64,000 nucleotides of DNA from contig NZ_JMLK01000006.1 of the NCBI RefSeq assembly GCF_000686725.1, positions 62,001 through 126,000 on the forward strand, written 5' to 3'. A program made the position numbers and the translations under genes. Source of the stretch: Clostridium akagii DSM 12554. GTDB lineage: Bacteria > Bacillota > Clostridia > Clostridiales > Clostridiaceae. Positions 43,544 through 52,632 of the stretch are shown here, piece after piece. The notes below the pieces were generated by a model, which worked only from the letters and a program-made list of their open reading frames with translations, was not told the origin of the DNA and did not search any database. Numbering within the stretch: the stretch's first letter is position 1; each line of letters opens with the position of its first letter.

Positions 43544-46500
43544 TTATTCTATATGTTTTTTCCTCTTATAAATAAAGAAGCATATGCTCCCGGCAATTAT
43601 AAATATAACGCCAACTGCTATTATCAAACTTGTATCAATAAATGAACCGGTTTTTGGAAGAGCTGCTGATACTTTGTTTGATTGCTTTCCGGCGGTATTA
43701 TTAGAAAAAGTGGTATTCTCAGAAGTAGTGCTACTAGCGCTGGTATTTCCACCAGAAGCGGTATTACCAGAAGTAGTGTTACCAGAAGTAGTATTTCCGC
43801 CGCTAGGTGTAGTACCACTTCCGGAGCCACTATTTGATGCAGTTTTAACAGGAACAATATAACTTGGATCATAAATATCCTTTAACCCTAATAGGTTAAG
43901 TTCAGGTGCTTTGTAATTGGATAAAAGAATTACACCAGATTGCTCAGGAACATTTACAGTAACCTTACCGTTAACTACAGCATATTTCTCTTTAGTATTA
44001 AGTGCATCCGTGAGTATTGTTCCATCTGGAATAGAAGTGACATCAAGTGTAAGTGAGTCTATATCTTCTGTTCGTCTGTTTATAGCAATAACTGCATGGT
44101 CTTTTGAATTATCACGGGTATAAGCTAGAAGATCAGATTTATAGCTGTCTGGAACACTTATTGGTGATATATCACCAGTTGCGAGAACAACATTGTTCTT
44201 TCTTATTCCAATCAATGTTGCATACCACGTAACTAAGTCTTTATTCCCATTGCCCCATATCATTCCTCTACGGTTGTCAGGGTCATCTGCACCAGGCATT
44301 CCAGCTTCATCACCGTAATAAATACATGGAGTACCAGGATAGGTCATTTGTATAAGAGGTATCATTTTCATTTTTGCAAGAGCAGCGGATGTAGTATCTT
44401 TTGCAATAGCTTTTACACCTTTTTGGTATCCATCAAGAGCAGAAATTACTCTTTGGGTATCGTGAGAATCAACAAGATTTAGCATAGCATCAAATGCTTC
44501 CTTAGGGTATTGCTCTCTCATAGTTTCAAGTGCATTCATAGCGTCTGCTGCACTATATTTAGTAGTATTATCATCAGCAGTACCTTTAACAAAGCCTAGC
44601 ACAGGATCTCTAAATCTGTAATTCATTACCGAATCATCCATATTTCCAAGTAAATATTTTGATGCATCAGTCCAAATTTCACCTATAATTACATTGTCCT
44701 TACTTGCACCTTTAACAGCGGTTCTAAAATGCCCCCAAGTTTCATCAGAAACTTCATTTTGAGCATCCAGCCGCCAGCCATCAGCGCCTTGCTTTAACCA
44801 ATAAGTTGAATCAGCATTTTTTCCATCTATAACTTCTGTGTCCCAAGTTGTAACGTTGTATTCAGAGCCATTCAAAGCCTCTATAACAGGCATAGAATCA
44901 TAACCATCCCAGCCTTCATAAGAATAATGCTCAGGGTCTCCGGTAATTGCTGTAACTTTAGTATTATCTATTTTAAACCAATCTTTATAGTGTAAATCTG
45001 TTATTCCGTCTGCTGCTAAATTTTTAGTTACTTTATCCTCTGCATCACTTTGACTCATTGCATCAGAATTCATTAAAGCATAAACTCTAGACCAATATTG
45101 ATATGCGCCTATAGGCTTTCCTTTAGCTACATACTTACCATATCTATCAAAATAAATTGAGTCATCTGATACGTGGTTGAATACGCCATCAAGTATTATA
45201 TGCATACCCCTTTTGTGAGCTTCTTTTGCAAGTGATACATAATCATCCATTGAACCTAAAATAGGGTCTACAGTTTTATAATTAGTTGTATCATATCTAT
45301 GGTTTGATATAGATTGACTTATAGGATTAAAATATAATGTATTTATTCCCAGAGATTGAAGGTAATTTAGTTTCTTTTGAACTCCGGTTAAATCTCCACC
45401 ATATATTTCATTTGACCATAAGCCATCACCTTTTGCACCTAAATAAGTAAGGTCAGGCTTCCCATTAGAAGTGAATTCCAGGGTTGGATCTTCTGGAATT
45501 GAATACCAATTATTGTAAAATTCATAGTTAGTAAATCCTCTTGAAGTTTTTAAAGCAGTATCATTAGAAGTATCTCCATTAAAAAATCTATCAGGAAATA
45601 TCTGATAAACTACTGCGTTTTTAAACCAATCAGGGGTTTTGAAATCTTTATCATAAACATTCATGTCATATAATTTTACTTTTCCAAGATCATTAGGTGC
45701 TCCAGCACCAAAATACCCATCGTCATCTCCATAGGCTTTTACATCGTAGCCATTAGTTACTACAAAGTAATATTTGTCCATTTCCGTGCTAGGTGGATTA
45801 TAGTTTACTGTCCATTTATCACTTCCATCCGTAAAACTACCATTTAAGGACATTGAAAGTTTTTTAGTACCATTTGGAGTTTGAAGTATTAAGTATGCAT
45901 TAGATAAATCTCCTTTAGCTGCTTTTAAATTAAAAACTACATTTGTACCTGTAGGTACTGCGCCGTAAGGAAGTTTGTAATCAGAAAGTTTTGAGTCAAA
46001 ATAAAGTGATGAAGTATTTATTTTTTTGTCAGAAAGATCAGTAAAAACTATATCAATATTGGGATCATAACTTATTGTGACTACTCTGTCTGAAGTAAGA
46101 TTTAAATCGCCAACGGGTACTTCTTCTTTGCCATCAACCGTTAATTTAAAATCTTTATATTCGCCTTGTTTCAAAGGGACTTTCACAGAGCAAATTCCAG
46201 TAAATGTGCTATCTGTTAGTAAAGTATTGTTTGCGACTCCTGTACCTGTAAGTTTTACATCGACTTTTTTATAGGAGGTGGAATCTACTATTAAATTACT
46301 ATCGTCATTATACCAGAAGGTAACATCCTCGGTAGTGGGTACATCCATTTCTATATTGTCTCCACCTAGTTTTGCACCTTCACCATAATTTTCAGTCCAA
46401 GTTCCATCTGTTGCGACTTTATATTGATAACTTCCAGCAGGTATACTCTTAAGAGTTAATGTGTAGATTCCATTTCCAATATAATCCATAGTAGTTTCAG

Positions 46501-47896
46501 GAGATGTGGCATCCCAATTTGTGCCTCCAACATTTTGTTGCATGGTACCTGGGACCACAATTTTTCTACCGGAATATTTTGGAAAATTTAAAAGGGAGTT
46601 CCCATCACCAGATACATTTTGATTTGATGGGTCTGTAACATAATTACCATCGGTAATAAATTTATATTCATATGCACTGGAATTGTCGCCCAGTCTTACA
46701 GTTACTGACCAAACTCCATTTTGATTTTTGGTCATAGATTTTTTGTTAGTTGCCCAATTTGTGAAGTCACCAGCAAGATAAACTTCTTTTGCAGTATCAT
46801 TGGAATAGGAAAATGTAACAGTTCCATTTTCATTTATCACAGGGCTTGTCAATGTTTGTGGTGCGGGATTAAGACCTAAGGCGGTTGATACTTTATCAGC
46901 GTCATTTATTGAATCGTATAAGTTTTTCCCAGATACATCGCAAACAAATACAACATATTTACCTCCAGTGGGGACTATAATTGATTTGTTTGTAGTACCA
47001 CCGGGTATTGGATTATCCCATGAATAATTCAGCGTAGCCTTGTATTGGTAAGTTCCTTCTTTGATAAATGCGCTATAAATATATGTTCCAGTATTATTTA
47101 ATTGTTTGAAATCAAATCCTTGAAGCTTTTCATTCCAGTTAGCATCAGTATTTTTATTTCTTATATCACCAATAATAGAGATATTAGGAGATAAAATACT
47201 GTTAGTGCATAGGTTTAAATCTGGATTTGAAATAAAAGTTACATTTTGATCTTTGTCCAAAGAAAATTTAATGTTATGATCAATTTCTCCATTTGACCAT
47301 TTATGATCATAAGCAACTTTATACTCGTAATCACCTTTTTTCATAGAGAAGGTTTTTGTACTATATCCATCTCCAATGTAATTCAAATCGTAACTAGTAT
47401 CAGTTAAATTCCAATCTGAACCATCAGATTGAGCCAGTGTACCAACTAATGTTGCACTATTTTTAAAGCTAGCTGGATTGTTAATTGAATCATATATTGT
47501 TTTGTTTTTTAAATTAACTTTGAAGGTAATTTTTTCTTTTTTTGTTACATTTAGTGCTATGTTATTTCCTCCTTTTTGGAAATTAGCACCATAGTTTTCA
47601 TCAAGAGATCCATTTAGTGCAGCTTTGTAATTGAAAGATCCAGATGTTTTAAAATCAACAGTTAATTCATACAAGCCATTTGAAAATTCATTCATTATAG
47701 AGCTTTGATTTTTAGCATCCCAATCAGTTCCTAAACTCTGTGATTTAAAAAAATCGCCTACAAGTGAAACCATAGAATTGGTTGGTGGTGAATTTTGATT
47801 TTCATCAGCTTGGATTTTAAAATTAGGCATTAAACTGAACAAAAGCAAAAATATTACGATAAAGTTTAAAAATTTTAATTTTTTGGTTCTCATCAT
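43544..47896 (-). CDS. Cell-wall-anchored amylopullulanase-like GH13 enzyme
   Basis: The 1450-residue enzyme starts with a signal peptide (to about residue 30), then four X25-like pullulanase modules (about 36-125, 145-230, 235-330, 447-545) and one CBM48/AMPK-like module (about 355-430, V-Y-L-A-G-D-F-T-N-W). A CBM34-like N-domain precedes a GH13 catalytic domain (about 770-1300) with V-Y-Q-I-F-P-D-R-F, DGVFNHV, the nucleophile Asp in GWRLDAQNEV, the acid Glu in IIGEIWTDA and VDSHDTQR, of the neopullulanase type. A Ser/Thr/Gly linker and LPKTG plus helix and basic tail mark sortase anchoring. It degrades starch or pullulan on the surface. GGGGGGGA precedes the ATG. Confidence 0.93.
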   Translation of the reverse strand: MMRTKKLKFLNFIVIFLLLFSLMPNFKIQADENQNSPPTNSMVSLVGDFFKSQSLGTDWDAKNQSSIMNEFSNGLYELTVDFKTSGSFNYKAALNGSLDENYGANFQKGGNNIALNVTKKEKITFKVNLKNKTIYDSINNPASFKNSATLVGTLAQSDGSDWNLTDTSYDLNYIGDGYSTKTFSMKKGDYEYKVAYDHKWSNGEIDHNIKFSLDKDQNVTFISNPDLNLCTNSILSPNISIIGDIRNKNTDANWNEKLQGFDFKQLNNTGTYIYSAFIKEGTYQYKATLNYSWDNPIPGGTTNKSIIVPTGGKYVVFVCDVSGKNLYDSINDADKVSTALGLNPAPQTLTSPVINENGTVTFSYSNDTAKEVYLAGDFTNWATNKKSMTKNQNGVWSVTVRLGDNSSAYEYKFITDGNYVTDPSNQNVSGDGNSLLNFPKYSGRKIVVPGTMQQNVGGTNWDATSPETTMDYIGNGIYTLTLKSIPAGSYQYKVATDGTWTENYGEGAKLGGDNIEMDVPTTEDVTFWYNDDSNLIVDSTSYKKVDVKLTGTGVANNTLLTDSTFTGICSVKVPLKQGEYKDFKLTVDGKEEVPVGDLNLTSDRVVTISYDPNIDIVFTDLSDKKINTSSLYFDSKLSDYKLPYGAVPTGTNVVFNLKAAKGDLSNAYLILQTPNGTKKLSMSLNGSFTDGSDKWTVNYNPPSTEMDKYYFVVTNGYDVKAYGDDDGYFGAGAPNDLGKVKLYDMNVYDKDFKTPDWFKNAVVYQIFPDRFFNGDTSNDTALKTSRGFTNYEFYNNWYSIPEDPTLEFTSNGKPDLTYLGAKGDGLWSNEIYGGDLTGVQKKLNYLQSLGINTLYFNPISQSISNHRYDTTNYKTVDPILGSMDDYVSLAKEAHKRGMHIILDGVFNHVSDDSIYFDRYGKYVAKGKPIGAYQYWSRVYALMNSDAMSQSDAEDKVTKNLAADGITDLHYKDWFKIDNTKVTAITGDPEHYSYEGWDGYDSMPVIEALNGSEYNVTTWDTEVIDGKNADSTYWLKQGADGWRLDAQNEVSDETWGHFRTAVKGASKDNVIIGEIWTDASKYLLGNMDDSVMNYRFRDPVLGFVKGTADDNTTKYSAADAMNALETMREQYPKEAFDAMLNLVDSHDTQRVISALDGYQKGVKAIAKDTTSAALAKMKMIPLIQMTYPGTPCIYYGDEAGMPGADDPDNRRGMIWGNGNKDLVTWYATLIGIRKNNVVLATGDISPISVPDSYKSDLLAYTRDNSKDHAVIAINRRTEDIDSLTLDVTSIPDGTILTDALNTKEKYAVVNGKVTVNVPEQSGVILLSNYKAPELNLLGLKDIYDPSYIVPVKTASNSGSGSGTTPSGGNTTSGNTTSGNTASGGNTSASSTTSENTTFSNNTAGKQSNKVSAALPKTGSFIDTSLIIAVGVIFIIAGSICFFIYKRKKHIE
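43748..43805. repeat. 15-bp tandem repeats coding the Ser/Thr/Gly cell-wall linker
   Basis: Units like TTACCAGAAGTAGTG recur with small changes inside the minus-strand gene, coding T-S-G-N-T blocks that bridge the enzyme and the LPKTG anchor. Slippage here could change linker length. Confidence 0.55.
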
Positions 47897-47920
47897 TGAT
47901 AAATCCCCCCCTTATAATTT

Positions 47921-47934
47921 TGCAATCGTTTGCA
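47921..47934. promoter_or_regulatory. LacI/CcpA-type operator upstream of the amylopullulanase
   Basis: TGCAATCGTTTGCA is a near-perfect palindrome with the central CG typical of LacI/GalR operators, 24 nt before the start codon on the minus strand. It differs from the usual cre consensus symmetrically at positions 3 and 12, so a MalR-like regulator is as likely as CcpA. A roadblock or repression role is expected. Confidence 0.65.
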
Positions 47935-48018
47935 TGATAAATATATTACACTAATTAATGGGAATTTACAATATGTTCCAATAAATATCTGGTTAAAATT
48001 TGTTCATTAAATATTAAT

Positions 48019-48066
48019 GTAAAAAGTATTAGAAGCCACCGGAAAACAAGTGTACTTCTAATACTT
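48019..48066 (-). terminator. Terminator after the acetyl-esterase-like gene
   Basis: On the minus strand AAGTATTAGAAG and CTTCTAATACTT form a 12-bp stem with a 19-nt loop, followed by a T-run. Confidence 0.85.
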
Positions 48067-48123
48067 ATATCCATATATATTTTCAAATGATAGATGATGA
48101 GCTTTACCATGTAGAATAACTAA

Positions 48124-48936
48124 TTATAAACTAAATAATAAATTTAGCCATTGAATACATAGTTGCATCCAAGTAGCTACATGAGGAAATACTCCCATTC
48201 CATTTTCTTCTGTTTCTTCATTTGCCAATGATAGTCCATGGGGACCATCGGGATAAATATGCAGCTCAAAGGGGATTTTATTTTCACTTAAAGCATTTGC
48301 AAAAAGAAGAGTGTTTTCAACAGGTACTGATCCATCATTAGATGTATGCCACAAAAACGTAGGAGGAGTTATGGAAGAAACGTGTTTTTCTAGTGACATA
48401 TCAAGAAGTACAGATTCACCTGGATTTTTTCCTAAAAGACAGTTAAAAGAACCTCTATGGGCATAATCTCCTGATGTTATAACTGGATAGCCTAAAATAA
48501 GAGCATTTGGTTTATTCATTTTGGGAGTACCATTAAGATAAGACTTGTCCCAGTGAACTCCAAGGCTGGCTGCAAGGTGGCCACCGGCAGAAAAGCCACA
48601 AACTGCAATTTTATTGTTATCTATGTTCCATTTATCAGCATTTTCACGTATTATGTTCATGGCTTTTGATAAATCCAAAATAGGTTTAGGATGCAAATTT
48701 GGATTAACACTATAATTTAGTACAAAGGCATCATAAGAAGCAGCATTAAACTGAAGAGCTATAGGTTCAGCTTCTCTTGGGGATGTAAAGTTGTATCCAC
48801 CTCCAGGGCAAATCAAAACAGCTCCTCTTTTTTTATCGCCACCTAAAATATATGTATCAAGTGTTGGTTTAAAATGAGTATTTCCAGTGTCTTTATAAGA
48901 TGATTCATCCCATAATTTTATTGTTTCTGTTATCAT
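48124..48936 (-). CDS. Alpha/beta-hydrolase, acetyl-esterase-like
   Basis: The 270-residue protein has the alpha/beta-hydrolase triad: Ser in C-G-F-S-A-G-G-H, Asp in S-N-D-G-S-V-P and His in D-G-P-H-G-L-S. The oxyanion-type motif C-P-G-G-G-Y is present. The BD-FAE/acetyl-xylan-esterase subgroup is the best match; it may remove acetyl groups from imported sugars. No signal peptide is visible, so it acts in the cytoplasm. It lies behind the amylopullulanase region but has its own terminator. Confidence 0.88.
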   Translation of the reverse strand: MITETIKLWDESSYKDTGNTHFKPTLDTYILGGDKKRGAVLICPGGGYNFTSPREAEPIALQFNAASYDAFVLNYSVNPNLHPKPILDLSKAMNIIRENADKWNIDNNKIAVCGFSAGGHLAASLGVHWDKSYLNGTPKMNKPNALILGYPVITSGDYAHRGSFNCLLGKNPGESVLLDMSLEKHVSSITPPTFLWHTSNDGSVPVENTLLFANALSENKIPFELHIYPDGPHGLSLANEETEENGMGVFPHVATWMQLCIQWLNLLFSL

Positions 48937-49290
48937 AATATATTCCTTCTTTACTATGTTTTTTTGAAATGTTCAATATAAAACTATTATAATATATTTA
49001 TTATACATTGAGGGTGAAATAAGTTGAAACTATGAACATTTTTTAATTAATTAATTTATTTGATATAATTGATATAATTGATATTGAAAAAGTAACAGAT
49101 TAGAAGCATGAAAATGTGATAAAATAAGAGAAGAGTAATCAAAATTAGAAGGTTGTTTTAAAAAGAAACTATTTATATTGAATGATGGACGAACACAGGA
49201 TATTAAATAATCAAGAAGAAAGAACTACTTTCAAATACACTTGGAATTAGGAGAAATATTTCAGCCTAAGGAAAACGAGGAGGTTTATAA
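48937..49290. other. Intergenic region with a short tandem repeat; no gene seen
   Basis: About 350 bp between divergent genes. A 10-nt unit, TTGATATAAT, is repeated about 2.6 times at 49060-49085. A purine-rich stretch with AACGAGGAGG leads into the SWIM gene. No RNA gene or ORF with a ribosome site was found. Confidence 0.5.
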
Positions 49291-50052
49291 ATGTATAATT
49301 ATGGTGAATTTCCCAAATATGTTTCTGCTCAAAAGAAAAGAGAGAATGTACAGAAAACCATTGAGGAATTAAAAAAGAAAAATCCCAATATTAAACCTGT
49401 AACAATAGATGGCAAAAAACTGGCAAAAACCTGGTGGGGAGAAGCATGGAATAAAAATCTAGAGAGCTATTCAGATTATTCAAGTCGTATCGTAAGGGGA
49501 AGAAGTTATGTTCGACGTGGAGCGGTGCTAGACTTAGAAATAAGTAAAGGAAATATTATGGCTGTTGTTCAAGGAAGCAGCAGCAAACCATATAAAATAG
49601 AAATAAATATTGGACCACTATCAAAGAATGTATGGGAAAACATAATTAAAGATTGTGCTGGAAAAATAGCGTCGCTTCAGGAACTAATTGAAGGAAATTT
49701 TCCAAAGGTACTTGCGGAATTGTTTACTGGTCAGGGTAATGGACTCTTTCCTTCACCAAAGGAAATTAAACTAAACTGCAGTTGCCCTGATGCTGCAAAT
49801 ATGTGTAAGCACGTGGCTTCAGCTTTATATGGGGTAGGAGCAAGATTAGATGATAATCCGGCACTGTTTTTCGAACTTAGAAATATTAATATGGATGAAC
49901 TTATTTCTATAGCAGTAAATAAGGAATCTACTAAACTACTAGAAAAATCTAAAATAAAAAGTTCTAGAGTAATTAAGGAAGATGATGTTTCTGAAATGTT
50001 TGGAATTCAAATGGAAATGGGAGCAGAAATGGAAAGTGAAACCAAGGAGTGA
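49291..50052 (+). CDS. SWIM zinc-finger protein
   Basis: The 253-residue protein has a SWIM zinc motif C-S-C-P-D-A-A-N-M-C-K-H-V near residue 167, preceded by a conserved N-terminal part K-T-W-W-G-E-A-W-N and S-R-I-V-R-G-R-S-Y-V-R-R-G-A-V. SWIM modules bind DNA or proteins and often pair with SNF2-type helicases, which are not adjacent here. It is followed closely by ketopantoate reductase and acylphosphatase genes. Confidence 0.88.
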   Translation: MYNYGEFPKYVSAQKKRENVQKTIEELKKKNPNIKPVTIDGKKLAKTWWGEAWNKNLESYSDYSSRIVRGRSYVRRGAVLDLEISKGNIMAVVQGSSSKPYKIEINIGPLSKNVWENIIKDCAGKIASLQELIEGNFPKVLAELFTGQGNGLFPSPKEIKLNCSCPDAANMCKHVASALYGVGARLDDNPALFFELRNINMDELISIAVNKESTKLLEKSKIKSSRVIKEDDVSEMFGIQMEMGAEMESETKE

Positions 50053-50057
50053 TAAAG

Positions 50058-50975
50058 ATGAAATTTCTAATAATTGGAGCAGGTGGAACAGGTGGAAGTA
50101 TCGGAGGTTTTTTAGCCTCAAGTGGTTATGATGTAACATTCATTGCTAGAGGGGAACACTTAAAGACGATAAATGAAAATGGCTTGAAACTTAAATCTGG
50201 AATTAAAGGCGATTTAGTACTTAAAAATGTCAAGGCATTTACTAGTGAGGAATATAATGATAGACCAGACGTTATATTTATATGCGTGAAAACTTATTCA
50301 ATTGATGGAATATTACCATTACTAAAAAGAGTATCACACAAAGATACTGTAATTATACCAATATTAAATGGAATTGGTATTGGAGATAAGATATATGAAA
50401 AATTCAAAGATGCCTATGTTTTAGATGGCTGCGTATACATAGTTGGTTTTGTATCTGCACCAGGCGAAATTACTCATATGGGAAAGTTTCTTCGCGTTGT
50501 ATATGGAGAAAGAAAAAATCAAGCTATTCCATATGACAAAATATTGGAAATCAATGAAGTTTTAACCAACAGTGGTATTAAGGGAATTATCTCAGATAGT
50601 ATAGTAAAAGATACTTTTAAAAAGTACTCTTTTGTTTCTGCATTTGCCACATGTGGAGCATTTTATAATGTAAACGCCGGAGAAATGCGTAAAAATTTTA
50701 AATACCGTGAAACCTTTATTAAGCTGGTAAAAGAAATACAAGCAATTGCTTTTGCCATGGGGTTATCATTCGACGCTGATCTTCTAACTTCAAATGTTCA
50801 AATATTAGATGCCATGGAACCAGATTCCACTGCTTCTATGCAAAAAGATTTACAGGCAGGTAAACAGACAGAAATGGATGGACTTATTTTTGAAGTTGTA
50901 AGATTAGCTGATGAATATGGGGTATCAGCAGCAAACTATAAAAAAATCGCAAAAAACTTTGGGTACAAAAACTAA
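50058..50975 (+). CDS. 2-dehydropantoate 2-reductase (ApbA/PanE family)
   Basis: The 305-residue protein has the N-terminal NADPH-binding motif IGAGGTGGSIGGFLA and the C-terminal helical domain with S-M-x-K-D-L-Q-A-G-K-Q-T-E-M-D-G. It reduces ketopantoate to pantoate in coenzyme A synthesis, though PanE paralogs with other substrates are common. AAGGAG supports ATG 50058; the in-frame GTG at 50049 overlaps the SWIM stop codon. Confidence 0.88.
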   Translation: MKFLIIGAGGTGGSIGGFLASSGYDVTFIARGEHLKTINENGLKLKSGIKGDLVLKNVKAFTSEEYNDRPDVIFICVKTYSIDGILPLLKRVSHKDTVIIPILNGIGIGDKIYEKFKDAYVLDGCVYIVGFVSAPGEITHMGKFLRVVYGERKNQAIPYDKILEINEVLTNSGIKGIISDSIVKDTFKKYSFVSAFATCGAFYNVNAGEMRKNFKYRETFIKLVKEIQAIAFAMGLSFDADLLTSNVQILDAMEPDSTASMQKDLQAGKQTEMDGLIFEVVRLADEYGVSAANYKKIAKNFGYKN

Positions 50976-50995
50976 TATAAGGTGATGACTATTTT

Positions 50996-51268
50996 ATGAA
51001 TAGATATTTTATACAAGTTTATGGAAGGGTTCAGGGGGTTGGTTTCAGATATTTTGTGCAATATGCTGCCACTGCATTTAAAATAACTGGCTGGGTGAAA
51101 AACTGTGATGATGGAAGTGTGCAGATAGAGGCACAGGGCACAGAAGAAGCGACTGATAACTTTTTAATAAAAATAAAAAAAGGAAATCAATTCATTAGAG
51201 TGGATGATATAAATTATAGAGAAATTCAACTAGTAGGCAAGGAAAATTCATTTAGAGTTAAATACTAG
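50996..51268 (+). CDS. acyP: Acylphosphatase
   Basis: The 90-residue protein has the family motifs GRVQGVGFRYFVQ, with the catalytic Arg, and G-W-V-K-N-C-D-D-G-S-V with the catalytic Asn. It hydrolyses acyl phosphates. AAGGTGATG lies 20 nt after the preceding reductase gene, and the pair is probably co-transcribed. Confidence 0.95.
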   Translation: MNRYFIQVYGRVQGVGFRYFVQYAATAFKITGWVKNCDDGSVQIEAQGTEEATDNFLIKIKKGNQFIRVDDINYREIQLVGKENSFRVKY

Positions 51269-51328
51269 TTGATATGTTTTTAACTATTAAATATATCATT
51301 TTTTATAACCACCTCTATAATATTAACC

Positions 51329-51544
51329 TTGGCAATTGGTATAGTGAATTTTATAGGGAAAAATAGTTTTAAACTTTCCAGTCGCAAATCAACAAAAAAA
51401 CAAAATTTCTTATTTGCTGCAGGATATGGAGTGGTTGTTATTTTCATGGGTATGTTGCAATTTCTATTAAGAAATCATATATTATTCTCTTTAAACGCAT
51501 ATTATGTATTTATAATTCTGGGAGTTTTTGGATTTACAAACTAA
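51329..51544 (+). pseudogene. Small membrane protein ORF lacking a clear start
   Basis: The frame encodes a 71-residue product with two hydrophobic segments. TTG 51329 has no ribosome site, and the frame extends upstream through hydrophobic codons (to a TAA near 51279) with no ATG or GTG. It may be a gene that lost its start codon, or it may not be translated. Confidence 0.3.
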
Positions 51545-51589
51545 TAAACAAACTCAAATATTAAAATACAATATAACCATCCATTTGAT

Positions 51590-52417
51590 TTATAGCGTTC
51601 TATTATTTCTAAATTCAGTTGGTGTAACTCCATTAATTTTTTTAAATATCTTAGAAAATAGTAGTACATCCCTATAACCAACGGAGCGAGCAATATCACC
51701 TATATAAAAATTTGAACTTCTCAGAAGTTCAGAGGCCCTCTCCATCCTAAAATTAATTAAAAATTTTTGAGGAGAGCTATCTAAATATTTCTTAAACAAT
51801 CGGTAAAGATAACCACGTGTTATGTTAACTGATTTCGCAATATTGTTTATAGTAATATCATCACTATAATTATTACTAATATAAAAGGTAGCATCTTCAA
51901 CATATTTTCTGGTAGCATCTTCTTTAGGAATCTTGGTCGAATTTTTTATATTATTAATCAAAAGGTAAATAAATTTATACAGATAAGACTGAAGTATTAT
52001 GTCACGCCCATTTTGTTCATATGAATAAGATAACATTTCTTTTATACATATCTGCAATTTATTTTCACCCTTATAAGTAAAAATAGGCAAAATATCTTTA
52101 TTGTATATTTGAGATATGTAGTGTTTAGCCTTTGTACCATTAAACCCAAGCCATATATATTCCCATGGATCATCTTTATCAGCTTCATAATAGGTAAGAA
52201 CACTAGGTTCTATCAAAAATATATCTCCTTGTTTTAGATTATATGACTCCTCAGCGATTTTGAATATTCCAGTTCCTTTTACAACATAATGAATTAAATA
52301 ATAATCCCTTATTCCAGGTCCCCAATAATGAGTAGCATCACATATTTGATGTCCATAGCAGGTAATATTCAAATCTGTATTAATATAGTTTGAACTAGTA
52401 TATTCTTCAAACATCAT
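51590..52417 (-). CDS. AraC-family sugar regulator (MsmR-like)
   Basis: The 275-residue protein has an N-terminal cupin ligand-binding domain (Y-L-I-H-Y-V-V-K-G-T-G-I-F, then L-K-Q-G-D-I-F-L-I-E-P) and C-terminal AraC HTH domains with I-A-K-S-V-N-I-T-R-G-Y-L-Y-R-L-F-K. The tail G-V-T-P-T-E-F-R matches the family. It is divergent from the alpha-galactosidase, with AAGGAG before its ATG, and is a likely activator of it. A raffinose or melibiose response is inferred from the neighbour. Confidence 0.9.
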   Translation of the reverse strand: MMFEEYTSSNYINTDLNITCYGHQICDATHYWGPGIRDYYLIHYVVKGTGIFKIAEESYNLKQGDIFLIEPSVLTYYEADKDDPWEYIWLGFNGTKAKHYISQIYNKDILPIFTYKGENKLQICIKEMLSYSYEQNGRDIILQSYLYKFIYLLINNIKNSTKIPKEDATRKYVEDATFYISNNYSDDITINNIAKSVNITRGYLYRLFKKYLDSSPQKFLINFRMERASELLRSSNFYIGDIARSVGYRDVLLFSKIFKKINGVTPTEFRNNRTL

Positions 52418-52632
52418 ATTATATATTCACTCTCCTTAAAAATTCCAATGATTAAATTTTAAATACCCAATATAGAGTAGTTATTTGAACTAAATAAAGT
52501 TACATTATAATATTAACAGTATACATTATTCTATATTAATTAGGTGAAAAAAACTATAAAATAAGGATAGAGTTTAAAATTATAAATATATATGTTTTAT
52601 AAATAAGGTTATTTAATATTGGGAGTGATTTA

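Noticed and set aside
43584-43862. 92-codon plus-strand ORF opposite the amylopullulanase C-terminus
   Set aside because: It is the antisense of the repetitive Ser/Thr/Gly linker, a common artefact of low-complexity coding DNA.
49060-49085. Tandem TTGATATAAT units as a possible CRISPR or iteron array
   Set aside because: Only about 2.6 copies with no spacers and no cas or replication genes nearby; treated as a simple repeat.
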